A DNA stretch of 64,000 bases from Sclerodactyla briareus. Taxonomy: Eukaryota > Echinodermata > Holothuroidea > Dendrochirotida > Sclerodactylidae. Shown in pieces: positions 11,500-22,835 of this stretch. Below the pieces are notes generated by a model, which saw nothing but the letters and a program-made list of their open reading frames with translations, was not told the DNA's origin and ran no database searches. Each line of letters starts with the position of its first letter. Position 1 is the first letter of the stretch. The position numbers were made by a program, and so were the translations under genes. Location of the stretch: the NCBI GenBank assembly GCA_026419785.1, contig JAODTK010001477.1, positions 620,001 through 684,000 on the forward strand, read 5' to 3'.

Positions 11500-12960
11500 C
11501 AACAATAGGCCTATAATGCACTTGTTAATTGTATGAGCACCCCTACAGCCCCTTGGGGGTGAGTGCTATACAATGGACAAGTGCATTAAAAGGGTGTACA
11601 ATAGTTACCAAGTAGATTCTGGGAAATATCCTGATATTGATAGGACAGAAATGATATTCCATTGATGAAACAGGAATGTGAATAATGGTTGAAAACTTAT
11701 ATAATAGTTCACTAAATATGGAATCAAAAATAGGCCTACAGCCCCGACAAGGGCGACTTTAAATAAGCACATGTTATTCAAGGACTCGACCGTTAACAAC
11801 ATGACCACCCGACAGAGGTCCAAATTCAGGTCTGAGGTCACACAATGCAGGTCAACAATTATATCACAATGGTAAACATCAGCCTTCGCAGATATTCAAT
11901 TCTCGAGATAGCCAAAAAACAGTTTTGACACCCCTAATGACTCGAAAATGACCTGTAATTGGGATTTGACAGTTTTTATGAAAACTTGTGAAGACCCATG
12001 TGATTAACATCCCACTCCTAGGAGCCATTTTGCATTCTGATGAACACACCCAGTGCTATGCAGAATAAGTACTAAAATCAGTTTTGACCCCTAAGGGACC
12101 TTTAATGACATCCAATGACATGGCGGTTTCTATGAAAATTGGTTACACTCCATGTGATGCATCCAATCATAGAAGCATATTGCTTCCAATGAACATGTAG
12201 AATGTTATTGCGGGAAAAGGATTATAAAATTGAACTTTGACCCCCTTGTAACTACCAAATAAGTGTTCCATCGAAGCAGGAGTGTTTCTCTCCAATTAAA
12301 GCACATAAAGCTCAATCACATATCCAAAAATAACCAGTTTCTATTTTTTTGTGCCCGTCTCTCTCCTTAAATAAGCCCAATTTTTCACGATACACCTTAC
12401 CCACATGACCACCCCCCGACAAAGGTCAAAATCAGGTCATAGGTCACACACAGTTCAGTCAACAATTCTATCAAATGGTAAACCATCCAGTCTTCGCAGA
12501 ATTCACTTCTCCGATTATAGCCCAAAAAACAATTTGACCTCCTAAGTGACCCGCAATGACCTTTAATGATATGACAGAATTTATGACGAAATTGTACCTC
12601 TCCATGTATACATCCACTCCTGGAGCATTTTGCATTCTGATGAACACAACCAGTGCTATTGCCCGAAAAAGTACTAAAATCAGTTTTTGACCCCTAAGTG
12701 ACCTCGAATGACTTTAATGATATGACAGTTTTAAGAGAATGTTTTTTACTCTCCATGGGAGAAATCCTCCTAGGAGCATTTTGCATTGATGACAAACCCA
12801 GTGCTAGTGCGAAAAAGTACTAAAAAATCAGTTTTTGACCCCGAAAGTGACCTGCAATGACTGGCGGTTTTGTATGAAAAATTGTTACACACATGTGAGG
12901 ATCCACTCTAGAGCAGCATGGCATTTCCAGAACATGTCAATGGATGCGAATAAAAGTATT
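11500..12960 (+). repeat. Nested tandem repeat (~150-bp unit within ~610-bp unit)
   Basis: The phrase TTGACCCCTAAGTGACC recurs near 11925, 12083, 12530, 12683 and 12832, giving a unit of about 150 bp. A longer block (11800-11935, beginning near CACCCGACAGAGGTC) recurs at 12409-12541, showing a second, ~610-bp level of duplication. Rich in GACCT/AGGTC half-site words. Non-coding. Confidence 0.7.
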
Positions 12961-13400
12961 AAACTCATCATTTTGAGCTGATCAGAAACTAATATGCAAA
13001 TTAGTCCACAAATGTACCCTCAGGATCTTGATGCTATTGAAAATTTATCAGGACTGGTAGTAGGTCCTATTCACAAAGAGTTTCTGTCAAAAATCCCTAA
13101 AAGTTGAGAAAATCTTGAATTAATGTTTATATCGTTAAACAAATACCGTTTAAACACACATATGACCTTCAGTGATTTCAATGCAAATGAGAAATTATCA
13201 GAGACTGTCGAAGTCCTACTCACCAAGGTTTCGTGAGAATTCCAACAAAGTTTATAAATTTTGCAATGCTAATTGGGCCAACTAGTATGCAAATAAGTCC
13301 TGCAAGATGACCTCCAGTGACTCGGCCACATTAGGGAAAATTCATTGGCAGTGATAGTTGGCCCTATTCACCAAAGTTTCATGAAAACCAACAAGTTGAA
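12961..13400 (+). repeat. Three ~150-bp tandem units (CCTATTCACAAAGTTTC type)
   Basis: Units recognised by ATGCAAATTAGTCC-like text, then a GACCTCCAGTGA-like phrase, then CCTATTCACCAAAGTTTC. A related pair of units occurs at 57.8-58.1 kb. Confidence 0.6.
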
Positions 13401-16188
13401 ATATCAAATACATATGCCATAATAGGGCTACGGCCAAAGAAATCAATCTTGACCTCTTTTGGATGACTACGTTGAAATTGTCGCCACATGTTTTTCGGCC
13501 CTACAACAACTACCCACGACACAGTTCGTGTAAATCGCACAAACTGGAAAATTTTGCGGAAAAACCTGAAAAGAAGGGCAAGCAAATATTTAAGATATAG
13601 CCCCATGTCGACCTTATCCAAGATTTTACTATGACGGACATTGTGTAGAGAGCGCTAACGCCTGGACGTTTCGGCGGGCGGCGGAGGAGACGGCGGGCAC
13701 TACGGTCGAAACCATAATCTCCCAAAAACTTATCACGTGTCGGGGATATATTAATAAAGAGGCTAATATAGTAGTGGGAGACAAACTGAATGCGCATGCA
13801 GTCCAAACGCGAAGTTCATACGAGTTTCTGTTACGGAGTTGCAGTCCTGAGGTGTGCATGTGTATTGCGCGACATCGAAAAGATCCCATAATGGCATACT
13901 AATGGTTTGTCATTTTGCAAACCCTTCGAACAGATTCCTAATTAAATATGCACATTATTTTAACTTCGAAAAGCATTTATGAATGCTGAAGATTATTCAA
14001 CAAAATGAAAACAGTGATTTGGTGATATCTTTTCATCTCTCAACCCCATCAACTCGACGAAGGTAAGTAATGTGAATAATAGAACATAACAATTGTGCAC
14101 TTCTGCGAGAACGACGTTTTGCCTTTACTTTTAATAATCCGGCTCTCAATATTGAGGATTTGGGGACTATGGAATGAGGCATTTTTCTGTACACTCCTTT
14201 TGCCAATACCTTTGGAATGCGTTCGGTGGGGGGGGGAAGGGGAATCCCCCAATATTTGATGTTAGGGATGGCTATGTAATCACCCCCCCCCTCCCCCAGT
14301 GCCCTCAATGATAAGGCATGCATCTCCAAAAGAAAATGAAATGCGGGTTGGGTTATAGCAAGGAAGGGACAGTGATGGCATATTCACCTAATGTAACACG
14401 TATTTCCAATGGGATTGCCTAATTTTTGTAGGGGCCAGACTGCAAAAAGAAATCGCGCTGCGCGCGCGTTATCCTATCTTTTCCGTTAGATGTTTAATAC
14501 AGTAGGCTCATGCACAATCAATTCGTGAGAAATTGACAATATGCCTTGTTTTCCCTAGGCCATCTAAGTACAAAACTGCGGTGAGTATAGTGGAAGGCCA
14601 CAATGAGAATTTGGTTGGGGACACGATTCAGTTTTTCCCCACTATAATATGCTGGATCCAACCGCTCTTTCATCTAACCCTGCACATAACTAATGGCTAG
14701 AGTGTCGTATCCTTCAAATCCGATTGTTGAGCAGACTGGGCCTTGAAAGCCCTGAGTTATGCTCTTGACGGAAGCTATCAGTGCACATCAGTATTGAGAG
14801 TTCACGTGATGAGTGAGGCATTTATAATAGGCCGGAGGGCGAGAAAAAAACAATTATGGGACAATGTGGACATTTGACAAAAAATTTGGACGGGGAAACA
14901 ATCTGCAAAAAAATGACAGAATTTCCTTAAAAAAAAATGCGGGCTTTAGACTTTTCAAAAATCAAAGGCCCAAAAAAAAGCACACATTTTCTATCACAGT
15001 GATACGGTGGACCAATTGAACTTGCGATGTGAAGGGGGCAGATGAAATGGAATGAATTGAGGATGCAGATGTATAATCTCGACTCATCGGATAGTGTACA
15101 TTTCTATAGGACTATACTATTAGATTCATTTTTTCTAATTAAATTAGAAACTGCAGATATGCGATAATTTTTCAAGGCTGGAGCGAATGCAGCTCAAAAC
15201 ACCCAGCAAGTGCTTTTTTCCAAAAATTGATATGTCTTGAAAGCCAAAAAATGTTCGCCTAGGTAGCGACAAAACCAATGGTGGCGCTCCGCGTAGTAAT
15301 ATTCGTAACAGTCACCATCTCCAAGCAACACACCAAAATCTACGCCACTGTCGAGCAGTGTCACAATACTGAAGTACTCACCCTTAGGCCGAGTGTGTTT
15401 TCAGTTGTGAAACAATCTTTAGAGTTAATACATACGGTGTTGATGTGATGGCCAAAATACTGTGTAGAAAAAGTTCATGACAACACGTCCTAAAGAGACA
15501 GAGATGTCATGGAAATGTACATGTAGGCCTATACGGTTAGATTGTTGGGGCCGTATAGGTGTAATGGGACTAATGAACTCGCGGCCAGGGCGAGCGGGAT
15601 AGTGGCGTGCCGACCGCAAGTTGTGGGACCTATTGTAGAGTATGCAAGAGCGGATATTTGTTCTAAATAGGGGGGGGGGAACCACGCCATCCCCACCCGT
15701 GCCAAGTTACGCCCCTTTTTCGCTTATATTTATCCAGACAAAATTATAATCATTTTTCACCCATTGAAACGAGTGAACTAGCGAGGAAAACAAAACAGCT
15801 TTCGTGGTCCAAACAAACCACTTAAGCCTTCGGCGCAAATCCAGACGGGGGCGCAACCGGCGTGTGCCCCCCTAAAAAATCCGAGGGGTTTCTTTTTTTT
15901 TTGACGGCCTGAGCCGTTGATTGAGTTACAGTTGACACAAGCCCATCGCCATATGTCCCACCGTCAGAAGAAGAAGCAACACGATTCGGATGGTTGCATT
16001 GTGAGTATTCTTTAGCTCCTCAAAGGCTATCGCGTATCTAGGCACGGGAAAAACTCTCCTATTAGTTATGGCGAGGTTGCGCTTTGTCCAGTGAATAATG
16101 ATATGCGAAGAACATAGTGGTGTTTTCCCCACGTTTAGAGCGCCAACGCGCTTTGAATGTTGTGCGTGCGGAAACAAACATATCTTTG
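13401..16188. other. No gene recognised; CpG- and G-tract-rich repeats
   Basis: Contains CGCGCG-rich text (14456-14470), G/C tracts (14226-14238, 14281-14296, 15669-15680) and a TGGTGGCGCTCCGC module at about 15281. Minus-strand frames at 13510-13889 overlap each other in several frames and have no recognised domain. Confidence 0.5.
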
Positions 16189-16845
16189 ATGGGCGTCAAA
16201 CAGGTGGGGGGGGGGCGGGACATGTCCCCCCCTCTTCAAAAGTGGGGGGATATCATATCGTTTGACCCTACCCCCACTTTTTCAGGACCGTAAGACAAAA
16301 TAATAGGCACCATGCCAAGTTTTGTTATCACTCTAAACCTGATTTTTCAATTTTCGTATAACCAAACGAAAATCGCGCTGGAAATTATCTTAAGTCCACT
16401 AATTCCAGGTGCGGACTCCATAATGAATTCTCGAATTTTTGAAATCGAATGGCCAAAAAAGTGCATAATTGTTTTTTTGGGGAATGTCGCGTTTTAATTC
16501 AGACAGTTTGTAGGCCAAAATAGCGATGTGTAATGCTTCGAAATAAGTTTGTTCACTCGAATTTATATTTCAGGAGCCTTGCGGAAGGACGCGCGCGCCA
16601 GCAGTTCTCGATGACGGACTTTGTAAAATTCGGGTAAAATGTTCTGCTCCCTGAATTGGAATGTCCCGTACGCCCATGGCTTTTCCCTCGATCCCACCAG
16701 GAACTGTTCGGTGGACCATGGGACAATCCACGAAAACACAAAGCCAGAGTAGAAAGGTAATAAAAAAAATACCGTCCATGTGTGATATTCGGTAAATCAT
16801 CTGAGTATGCACAATGACAACTTGTTAGTGTGTCTTTTACTCAAA
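16189..16845 (+). repeat. Long dispersed repeat (GGGCGTCAA...), copy 1
   Basis: Starts TGGGCGTCAAACAGGTGGGG, followed by a GGGACATGTCCC palindrome, a G-rich GGATATCATATCG block, AATTCCAGGTGCGGAC, TAAAATTCGGGTA, CCCGTACGCC, AAGCCAGAGTAGA and a TGTCTTTTACTCAAA end. Copy 2 at 24600-25460 carries all these blocks in the same order. No ORF is conserved between the two copies, so the family is non-autonomous. Confidence 0.8.
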
Positions 16846-17099
16846 TCACAATGTAGATGGGGCTATGAAGACTGGCAAGTGCATCCGTCGATCTGGAGGG
16901 TATGAGAATCTTGAAATTTAACGGTACGATACGCGCCAACCGATGGTGGCGCTTCGCTGTTAGATGGTCATTTGCATTGATGTGTCCCCCCCCCACTTTC
17001 AAAAACGGATCGACGCACCCTGTTTTTAGCTACATTGTTATGTCGTAACGCGTGGGTAGGTAAATGTCCCACGAGCAGGGGCTATGGGTCTTTGGGCCG

Positions 17100-17960
17100 A
17101 AAAATAAAATTGTTTGAACGGATGTTTTAACGCACTTATGTTCGTAGGGGGTGGGGTTGAGGTGTCTAATATGGTACTACTACTACTATCAAGGTTGTCG
17201 GATAGACAAGGATTCGTAGATGGGGGGGGGGGGGGGAAGAACGTTCCCCCAATCAAATCCGAAGTGGAAAAAAGTGAAAAAATTTGTGGTGATAGTATTT
17301 AAATCTTGTGTAAATGAAACACCCAATTTTTGCAGCCTCTTCGAAGCGCGGCGGGGCCGTGGTGTCGAAACAAACGCGGAGGATTCAAACAATCTGCAGA
17401 TGGGGGGCCACGTTCACCCAATCAAATCCTAGTTATTAGGTTAAATGAAAAACCCAAAAATCTTCGCGCGTCCCGCGAGCCTGGCTGTGTTACCTTCGGT
17501 CAATTTTCATTTGATCCGATTTATATACCACGAATCAATCTAATGTACCAACACGAAGTTCGCGGATTCGAACAAAATCTTCGTAGGAGGGAGGGGGGGG
17601 GGGGGGGATGGCACCAAATCCCCAAATGAAAGGTTGTGGTGATAGTTTTAACACTTAAGTAAATCAAAAACCCAGAAATTTTCACGCGCTCGCGCGCATG
17701 CTTGTGTTTCTGCATCTATTGATTGATCCTATTATATGCCCGCATGATCGACTTGTACGAAGCAAGTTGGTTGGATTCGAACAAATCTCAAAGATGGAGG
17801 GGGGGACGTTCCCTAATCAAATCCTCCGTGAAAAAAATAAAAAATTGTTGTGGTGATAGTTTCTTAAACTTATGTAAGTAGAAAAATCAGAATCAAAAAT
17901 TTTCGCGCGCTTCGCCCCGTCCGTGTTTTCTTCGTCAATTTCATTTGACCCGATTGTATG
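17100..17960 (+). repeat. ~200-bp tandem array with G-tract and GCGCGC in each unit
   Basis: Four units, each with GATGG plus a G run, an ACGTTCCCCCAATCAAATCC-like block, TGTGGTGATAGT, a CCCA-AAATTTTCGCGCG segment and TTCGTCAATTTTCATTTGA. G runs start near 17222, 17401, 17593 and 17798, giving a period of about 180-205 bp. Overlapping frames on both strands are repeat artefacts. Confidence 0.8.
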
Positions 17961-19939
17961 ACAAGTATTATCTACTTGTAACGTTGGGGCTGTCGACTTC
18001 AAAGAGAGGCGTTCATCGTATTCGGCTGGGGGACGAATTTTCCGGCCACCCCAGTCGGCTATTTACTCCAGTGGTGTGTCATTCCCACCACAACTCGGCA
18101 GTCAAAAGTTCAGTACAATATTACGCTTTGCCGCATAGGCGCACTTGTAACTGAAGGCCTACGGTCACGATCGATGTTTTTTTTGTGAATGCTATCAGTT
18201 ATTGACTGCTATGCGGTCGATCCTCGTCGTCGGGAATAGCCCTATCCATCATTAAGTGAGAAAAATTTTAAAATAAAAATTACCCATTATAGAAAATGAC
18301 AGGACAAAAAAAGCCAATTCAAAGATGCTTTCAGTGTCGATGATGACACGGCCCAGAGAGGCGATCTCTGCATCTGGGAGCTGTTCAGACGGCCCAAACC
18401 CAAAATTTTCTTGGTACGCTCCGCGCAACCTGTGGTGGCGATCCGCTTAGATAGTCAATCATCAAGTTTTTGTTACCCCTCCCCCCCATTGTAAAACCAT
18501 GGCCCGCCCTGCCAACGAGGATCCTTTGTAGTACGATAGCTACTGTGTAGAAGACGAAGAAGTTATTCTTGACCATGTCTCATGCGGGATTAACGGTTTG
18601 CATGCACGAATAGGGGTAGGTCCGTCTGTACTCGATTCAACACACGAAAAATAACCTCACCCTCTTGGAAGAATCTTTATCCTATGCCTGGGCTAAGGAG
18701 GTGCATAAGGTGCCACACTCCTTTTATACCATGGGGATTGAGAGACAAACTACATGGAATGTTGGTGGGATCGTGTTGTGTTATATACATACACCAAAAT
18801 TGAAAAATATACTTTTTCATGAGTTGCTCTGCGGATTTCCCCCTTCTACATTTTATCACCGGATTTTTCTGACCACTTCAGTAGGAAAGGTTCAGCTGAT
18901 CAGGCATTCGGGGAAAGCTCTGAGGCTAATCCGATGTTGGCGGGAAAAACATTTCTCACAATCGTTCTCAAAATGACCCATATTTACGAACACCAAAAAC
19001 AATTAGTTTCTTGCACCCCCTCCCCCCCCCCCCCCCAGAAGCTTGACATGTCATTTAGCGTTGTGATCTCTGTGCAACTGATGCTGTGCTCGTTGGGTGC
19101 AAGTGGTATAGACCGCGCTGATCCAAGTTCACTTCAACAATTCATCCACAACACTTGTTCATTTCACTCATCACGAATGCGATTATGGAAAGAGCGAAAT
19201 TCCCATACCGCAAGTGGAAATTTGTGAAGACTTTGGCCATCAACGGCACCAAAATGTGTATATTTGGGATCCACTACCTTGCAAAGATTGTAGTTAGTAA
19301 TAACGTTAAGTGTGTTAAATCCAGGAGATAATCCTAAGGGACCAACAGGTGTTCCTCCACAATCCTTGAAACAATCATTTCATAATTTTTTGGTTATGTT
19401 TTTTCAACAAAATACACGAGACTGCCGTTATCCGGCATCTGGGAGGGCTCTCAGACCAGAAAATTTTTGGGTGCGCTCCGCTCCACCCCCTGGTGGCGCC
19501 CGCTTAGATTGTAAACATGATGAATATCATATGCCTTGGCCCTCACACACCTACAGACCTGGCCACCTCCATGGCCACCTTCTAAAAAAAATCTTCAGGC
19601 TATTACGCCATGACAGCATACGTGCGTTCAATCAAATTAACAGTTCAGTATCTAGGGGGAATCAGCGCACCCTCCCCCCTGCTTTGGGGGGGCTTTCGCG
19701 GCCTCCTGCGTCCAATGTCTTCTCGAAAATTTTGTTGATCATTTTTGGCGCCCCCTCTAACCGAAAATCTGGGATCCGCCCCGAGCCTAACTAACAAATT
19801 GATTTACAATCTGCTTCAATTTTTCCTTTAATCGAGTGAGTAGCTTGAAGGAACAGTTGTCGGTCATTGAAGTTCCAACCACTCCAAGGCCTTGTATACC
19901 CCAACCAAAGATAGCGGCCGTCACGGTCTATGCACAACG
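17961..19939. other. No gene recognised; two copies of a GC-rich module
   Basis: Carries the GCGCTCCGC...TGGTGGCG...CCGCTTAGAT module at 18415-18455 and 19468-19512, and a C15 tract at 19022-19036. The 160-codon plus-strand frame at 19312-19794 crosses this module and is not credible as a gene. Confidence 0.5.
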
Positions 19940-20361
19940 TCGGGCCAGGTCATTTTCCACGGCCGGCCGCAAGTCCTTTTTCCAGTCCCTGGGCAGTCTT
20001 TCGGCACGCACCGGGCAAAGTCTTTTCACTAACCGGGCCTTCCCTTTGGCATGCACCGGGCGTCTTCAGCCCCAAGGACCGGGAGTCTTTCAGCTCCCGG
20101 GCCAGTCTTAGCAGGCACACCGGGCAGTCTTTTAGGCTACCGGCAGTTTTGGCAGGCACCGGGCAGTTCTTCAGCACACACCGGCAGTTTTTCAGCCTCC
20201 CGGGCAGTCTTTAGCATGCACCGGGCCAGTCTCTTTCCAGCTCCCGGGCAGTCTTTAGAACGCAACCGGGCAGTCTTTTCAGCTTTTTCACGGGCAGTCT
20301 TTAGCACGCCCCCCGGGCAGTCCTTTCAACTACCGGGCAGTCATTTGTCCACCGGGCAGTC
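19940..20361 (+). repeat. CCGGGCAGTC minisatellite (left part)
   Basis: About eighteen units of CCGGGCAGTCTTTCAGC or CCGGGCAGTCTTTAGCACGCA type, alternating between a CTCC and a CACGCA linker. The same motif, in the same orientation, resumes right after the foldback element at 21079-21096, so the array was split by the insertion. Frames through it give Gly/Ser/Arg-rich artefacts. Confidence 0.85.
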
Positions 20362-21078
20362 CACAGGCCCCCTCAGCGTCTATTAGAATAGTATATTGAA
20401 TACTGAAGGTTCGACTCTTCTGCCATTGAATAAAAGTTAAGCAGCCTGCAGTTTATCGGATTTCAACTCGAATTATGAACTTATTCCACCATATTTGTAG
20501 GAAAAAAGTGTCATCACTGGGGAGTGTTGTAAATTCAGCCTGCGTATTTTTCCTTCAAAAATATCATCATAGTCTTGATGTGTGGGTGAAAATTGTCTGA
20601 GTCTCAAGGGCATCTCGGTTGTTCCAGTGAAAGTCAAAGATGGCACATCTTCGGGGAAACCAGAAAACAGCCTTGCAGCCGGCTAAATTCAGGGAAGCAA
20701 AAAATGCTGATGGACATTGGTCTGAATCTGCACCTTGATGAGTCAATATGATTGCGTATATGCCTCACAATAAAAAATAAACAAAACTGTGTATACTTGG
20801 ACTTTCACGGGACCACCGAGATGTCGTGAGACCAGAAATTCACTATCAAACACCAAGACTGTGGACGAGTTTTGAGAAAGGCAAACTATGCAGAGCGATG
20901 TTACAAACACAGATCTTCCAGGGAGGCCAATCCTTGTTCCCGACGATGGTTGAATAAGCTCGTAATTCGAGTTTGCAATCGGATATTTGCAGGCTGCTAA
21001 CGGTTGGGCAAGGGCAATAAGAGTGGGAACCTTTCAGATTATATACTAGTACTACATAAATCGTTGAGGGGGCCTGTG
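20362..21078. mobile_element. 717-bp foldback (long inverted repeat) element with 8-bp target duplication
   Basis: Ends are perfect 14-bp inverted repeats: CACAGGCCCCCTCA (20362-20375) and TGAGGGGGCCTGTG (21065-21078). They continue inward as diverged arms of roughly 280 bp; matching blocks include GCAGCCTGCA on the left (20442-20451) with TGCAGGCTGC on the right (20989-20998), and a CATCTCGGT/ACCGAGATG pair. The spacer lies at about 20650-20790. GGGCAGTC flanks both sides (20354-20361 and 21079-21086). An 8-bp duplication is typical of hAT elements, but the flanking motif is itself a minisatellite word, so this is suggestive only. The arms lack ORFs; it is non-autonomous. Sea urchin TU foldback elements are a comparable class. 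Confidence 0.8.
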
Positions 21079-21556
21079 GGGCAGTCCCGGGCAGTTTTAG
21101 TATAACTGGTGGCATCGGATTTCGTGATCCATGTTACGTGTTTCCAAATATTTTTTCAAATAAAGTAAATAATTCAATCTTACCTTCGTGTTGCTACCTT
21201 TATCAGCTTGTTGTCGAAAATTCCACTACTCAGGAACGTCAAAACTGGCTTTAGGGGATGCCAGCAGCCAAAGGAACCAAGGGTGTTCGCCCTTCATAAA
21301 AAACATTGTCAAGGCCATACGTATTGGTGAATGGATTGGTGGCGCTATTTAATTTTATCGTCCTGCGTTCATTGTTCCATTTCTGTAATTCGAACGTGAC
21401 CTGCTATACATTGCATGTTCGTTTTGTATTCTTTCTTGTAAATTACAAGAAGCTTGGGCATGCATTCCAAATAGAAGACTCGCGTTCGACGCCATCGTTT
21501 CTTTGAATGTTAATCTTCATAAATTGAAAAATCTTATTGGAAAGAAGTAATATCAC

Positions 21557-21749
21557 CTGTTTTTTGGCCATTTTGGAAGAGCTCGATCAGAGTGTCTGTA
21601 AGTTGGGGAGTTGTTGATGCAATCTTGAGCATCATTAAAGGTAGTTCGCGCGTCTTGCTGTAGAATACGACGCGCGTCATTGATACCAATTCCGCGACGC
21701 TAATATTCACGAAAGTATGGTCAGAATACGTAGGGCCTATGGACCTCAA
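21557..21749 (-). CDS. Candidate exon, helical protein, unidentified
   Basis: Minus-strand open frame ending at a good donor (ACAG then GTGATA, exon end at 21557). An ATG at 21680-21678 would give 41 residues starting MTRVVFYSKT plus one base (phase 1); the frame stays open to 21749, so it could also be an internal exon. The peptide contains LPLMMLKIAS and TDTLIELFQNGQK, an amphipathic helix pattern like HEAT/ARM repeats. No family is recognised and no partner exon is found nearby; the foldback element lies downstream. The ATG context is weak. Confidence 0.35.
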
Positions 21750-22737
21750 GGAACGTACCCACGAACAGACGTAACAACAGTAAAAAACCGTAACGACAAC
21801 GTTTACTAGTGGCCTACAGCCCTACACTCACACAAGTTACACTACAGGAATCCAGGTCAAGGTCGTTTCAGTATGAGCGTCTGTTTCCAAATAAATTCGA
21901 AGGTAAAGACCTGGATCACGTGAATGGTATGACTCACAGGTTCTCCACACCAGCGGTTCTTTTCAGAATTCAGTCTGCCCGTTGGCTTCACTTGGAAGTT
22001 GGTTGGGCAGTAACGAAAATGGATTACTAGAATAACTAAATGTACACTGTACTCACTGGGCCACATTATTTTCACGTCTAGGACCACGGAAGTCTAGCTT
22101 TTAACTGGAACTCGCTAGCGCTGTGCTGGAAAAATGCCCTCTTCATAGGAATTTCGCAATATGCACTACCAACTCCCAGAACAAAGCAACACGGAGCTGT
22201 ACCGTGTAGTTAGTAGTAAACAGGAAGTCTTGATGAGCGAAATTGTTCGTTGTTTTCGCAATGAGAGACCAATTGTGAAATCTTGCTTCAATATGATGAA
22301 CATAAAATTATGACTGGGGTTTATTCAAATGGGGATGGTTGCTATTGCGAAGAAAATAGTAAATTACCAAATGAAGACAGGTTTACAAGGGCTTGTCTAT
22401 AGAACCATCATCATCCATGTGGGGGAGGTGGGGGGGGGGACGAGCGTGACTCCCAAACACTATACTCACTATGCTCCACATGATCTTCGTTGGATTTCGG
22501 TTCCTTGAACAATGAATTTCTCATAGTGCAATAAATGACTGAATTAATAAATACATGAAAAGTGACAGTATGACGTGCATGGTTGGCGGGTGTAGGACCA
22601 AGGAAATTTGCAAAAAAAAATGCTGTATGGATTGCAAGAAAAGCGCATAATCCCCATTTGTTTTATTTCGGGTCGATTTTGTTAGTGGCGTCGTTTGTAT
22701 TTTTGTCTCGCACCGAACCGGAAGAAACCGCGATCAC
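21750..22737. other. No gene recognised
   Basis: Unique-looking DNA with a G tract near 22421-22439. A plus-strand frame (21809-22030) ends part-way with a possible donor (TCGAAG, then GTAAAG at 21902) but has no convincing acceptor or domain. Confidence 0.45.
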
Positions 22738-22835
22738 TTTGTCGTATGTGTGTGTATGTAGTATGTGTGCATGTTGTATGTGTGTGTGTGTTGTGTCGTG
22801 CGTGTGCACGCGCGCGTGTGTGTTGTGTGTATCCC
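22738..22835 (+). repeat. GT/GC alternating microsatellite
   Basis: Nearly uninterrupted TG repeats with a CACGCGCGCG core (22808-22817). Alternating purine-pyrimidine DNA of this kind can adopt the Z form. Cys/Val-rich frames across it are artefacts. Confidence 0.85.

Noticed and set aside
19312..19794. 160-codon plus-strand frame
   Set aside because: It crosses a dispersed GC-rich module and poly-C text; no domain or splice logic supports it.
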